Assembly (NCBI GenBank): GCA_946620335.1
Contig: CAMONF010000042.1
Span: 1-25,121, forward strand
From: an uncultured Clostridia bacterium
GTDB taxonomy: Bacteria; Bacillota; Clostridia; Lachnospirales; Lachnospiraceae
Length of the DNA: 25,121 bases
Reading direction: 5' to 3'
The notes beneath the pieces are model-generated. The model saw only the letters and a program-made list of their open reading frames with translations. It was not told the DNA's origin and did not search any database. A program made the translations under genes and the position numbers. Shown here one piece after another: positions 23,901 to 25,121 of this stretch (positions are counted from its first letter, which is position 1; every line of letters begins with the position of its first letter).

Positions 23901-25121
23901 AGAAATAGAATGCGTCTGGACAGCTATGGCCATAGGTCTGTGCGATGTGGCTGACCTTGACCGGTGGGAGGACGGCTATGAGGCGGCTGCCACACCCACC
24001 ATGCACCGGGATAACGGTGAAATGGTCCGACTCCATCTGGATACCGGTGCCTCTCAGTATAAGGAGCTGACGAAATCCGGGACTGATCGCATAAAAGGCA
24101 TAAGCTCGGACACTGAGTTGGGTGACGAGGAGGAAGTCATTTTCGGCACCGGACTCTCCTGGCTTCATTACCCTTCTGTCAATGTTCGACGCTACCTGGA
24201 TCCTTCCGGCAGCCGGGCGGACACCGCAGAGGACAAGTACCTCCGTGAGGTCTTTGATCGAAAGGTCGACAGGGCCCTGGAACTCAAGATCATCGAATGC
24301 GAGCGCCGCGGCGACAACTACAAGTATTTCCTGAATACTATTCCGTCGGATTGGAAGAACCTCAGTGTGGAGGAGTACTCTGAGACGGACTCGGATGGTG
24401 CCTGCGTGCGCGGTAAACCCCTCTTTGAGTATTTGAAGAGCCGTAACGGCTTTACCTTGGAGCCCTGGCGTATACAGATTGCTCTCGCTGACAGCCCGGC
24501 CTTCGGCCCGGAGGGTTTTGATTTCAGTGAGGTTGCCGGCCGTGAGACCTGGCCGGAGGAGAGGATCACAGAGACGCATCGGAAGTACATGAAGCGGATC
24601 CTGCGCAGGGCTGTCGGCCTCTACCAGACGCTGGAGGATACCCTGTACCGCTATTATGCGGTGGAGCAGGCCTTACAGGAGCGTGATCGGATCCTGACGG
24701 AGAACGTGTGGGCCGACCGGTTCGTCAACCTTTTCGCCTTCGGCATGATAAAACCGGATGAGGATTTGAATGACTGGACTGTGCTGCGCACGGAGGACGG
24801 TGCTCGGGAAACCTTGGTCACATTCTCCAGAAGGTACAGAATGTCCATGGACGATCTGCAGCAAAGCCTTTTCAAAGACGGTCTCAGGTTGGCCATTGTC
24901 TTTGACAGGTACTGCGCGCTGCTGGATGAGGGGACTTTGGAGCAACGCGACCTTGAACGGCTCCGTATGGATATCCTTGAAAGGATGTCGGACAAGCAGT
25001 TTGATGCGATACTGGATGAATGCCTCCCGATCCTTCAGGAGGAAATGAAGGCATTCACCGCGAGGTTCGGTGAACAGGAAGAATGGACGGAAGCTATCCT
25101 GCATACCTATGGCCTGGGAAA
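20932..25121 (+). CDS. ADP-ribosylglycohydrolase fused to a degenerate tubulin-like protein (TubB; 3' end outside window)
   Basis: One uninterrupted frame of 1396 codons from ATG 20932 runs off the right edge; by comparison with TubA only about 25 residues are missing. Residues 1 to about 320 are an ADP-ribosylglycohydrolase: GAAIGDALGVPYEF near the start, metal motif F-S66-D-D-T-S-M, GNGALMRILPF, LTHGHE and LGLDTDTMACIAGQLAGA with D279-T-D281-T. These are the ligands that hold two Mg ions in ARH/DraG enzymes, which remove ADP-ribose from proteins. An acidic Ser/Asp linker (about 325-395) leads to a TubA paralogue that starts near 396. Its first glycine loop GLGGTG (438-443) is good, but the tubulin signature reads ALSDEIGSGIF (573-583) where TubA has GISGGNGSGTF. 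It also lacks about 226 residues between M769 and D795 relative to TubA. The rest is highly similar, for example GTGLSWLHYPS and ALELKIIECER. It probably pairs with TubA and reverses ADP-ribosylation in the complex. Confidence 0.88.
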   Translation, partial: MGLTENRQIAEATFLGAAIGDALGVPYEFLTREEVRKVFISEMIGENTGAAFLSQWNNFIPAGAFSDDTSMLIAAAGAIAEKGGEIDYRKIMQNFSDWWLKADFCSLDFAFGQGRTVGEAMKRFEWGREPLECGGTMVRDNGNGALMRILPFSLDAIFRKMRREETAAFIADASRLTHGHEISFMGCYIFTIFLEECLKSRDKGKALARVQAEDYSDFYAPETIDEYAMLLRQPSETWEEYQGMGSGYVADALKGALYSVMKSEDYEETVCTAVRLGLDTDTMACIAGQLAGALYGTEDIPQRWLDDLRKREKLIALADRFAEAVTPADEAGPGNDTMSSDEDFGSGSMQPDADSGSDSVQSEADSDSDYVRPDAEKKAGQFSRKRPFHYAWGMPPKEAAAARLAEHLEIGTLDSGSGLFGPGHKSEPDRSKLTLIIGLGGTGLAALERTKALLERELSADYADRVRFIGIDASPKDLAAWRRTGAPAIDLSTPEFRRSVFPAGKTEFFREFVPEDYCEYGLYNSRLTSRVRFYNWNGAKTGDGRLRSMIGSLFRNEWTDYGRSSVEIVIISALSDEIGSGIFLDVAAQARAACPADALTRVFGYFLLPGSDVESISSTAIRHERYRNTFAALKELESFQNMSAEPGRIEIFPSQDSDCKVILSNKTRLFDFPVLISGAQDTAMETIARTLALTVRGEEGRFDLRFFWANYEALRASLLSRQQIMPGGVLREAACPEDSHRYITVGHARAGIPKEIVIPNLLSRVMRKMHTSPIFPDRGNPGMASFCDIFESLLDYYTEAGRPLDEADGRDFAALSGGTNFINICADDRALEWIRDRIDRKVQSIDAASALDVLTKNCLLDPETWVGEDLGAARRRFDNLMGKICGIGAWATDSDGLGLTVSDYYADVLRTVPRESVQGVISRRVEDLLSRLLEAARPALRLRPGQEGFAGRVILVPERLVSGPYGYHIESAMRNAIGDGTDLIVSKGTEEIECVWTAMAIGLCDVADLDRWEDGYEAAATPTMHRDNGEMVRLHLDTGASQYKELTKSGTDRIKGISSDTELGDEEEVIFGTGLSWLHYPSVNVRRYLDPSGSRADTAEDKYLREVFDRKVDRALELKIIECERRGDNYKYFLNTIPSDWKNLSVEEYSETDSDGACVRGKPLFEYLKSRNGFTLEPWRIQIALADSPAFGPEGFDFSEVAGRETWPEERITETHRKYMKRILRRAVGLYQTLEDTLYRYYAVEQALQERDRILTENVWADRFVNLFAFGMIKPDEDLNDWTVLRTEDGARETLVTFSRRYRMSMDDLQQSLFKDGLRLAIVFDRYCALLDEGTLEQRDLERLRMDILERMSDKQFDAILDECLPILQEEMKAFTARFGEQEEWTEAILHTYGLG

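Overview
The window is one strand of a GC-rich genome (roughly 60% GC by eye) with strong AGGAGG-type ribosome binding sites, tight operon spacing and many single-pass membrane proteins with Pro/Thr/Glu/Ala-rich stalks. This suits a high-GC member of the Clostridia (Bacillota, possibly Lachnospiraceae-like), but no rRNA or housekeeping marker is present, so the assignment is tentative. All eleven genes I can support are on the + strand.

Layout. (1) 1-1482: the 3' part of a secreted-looking family 3 glycoside hydrolase (NagZ-type), entering from the left edge. (2) 1483-1738: a leader with a 21-bp-spaced direct repeat, an extended -10 promoter candidate and a 5' stem-loop. (3) 1739-4219: a membrane-anchored von Willebrand A (VWA) protein. 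(4) 4220-4460: a densely structured spacer, including two overlapping, mutually exclusive stems. (5) 4461-8261: a 1266-residue tubulin/FtsZ-superfamily protein (here TubA). (6) 8262-8485: a spacer ending in a terminator-like hairpin. (7) 8486-15654: a five-gene operon with gaps of 14-18 nt: two proteins of unknown family (490 and 182 aa), a zinc-ribbon P-loop GTPase, a membrane scaffold protein (ScaA) and a small membrane protein with an acidic Phe-Gly-Asp repeat tail. (8) 15655-16123: non-coding, with a terminator-like hairpin and four 34-bp tandem repeats. (9) 16124-17533: a membrane-anchored M15-type peptidase domain that appears to have lost catalytic residues. (10) 17577-20777: a paralogue of the scaffold protein (ScaB) with eight copies of a Pro-Trp motif. 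(11) 20778-20931: a perfect 38-bp inverted repeat plus a third copy of its arm. (12) 20932 to the right edge: an ADP-ribosylglycohydrolase (ARH) fused to a second, degenerate tubulin-like protein (TubB).

How the parts fit. Co-occurrence of a tubulin-like protein, a VWA protein and a distinct GTPase matches the composition of a predicted multicomponent membrane-remodelling system proposed from comparative genomics of a divergent FtsZ-like family (Makarova and Koonin). No OmpA-like partner is visible, as expected if there is no outer membrane. The locus looks like an elaborated version: the tubulin and scaffold genes are each duplicated, the second tubulin has lost most of the GGxGSGT nucleotide signature and about 226 internal residues, and it has gained an ARH domain whose metal-binding motifs look intact. 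My inference is a cytoplasmic tubulin/GTPase machine tethered to the cell envelope by four or five single-pass proteins. One envelope-facing domain is a probable pseudo-peptidase that could read peptidoglycan, and ADP-ribosylation may provide a control layer. No function is shown by the sequence alone.
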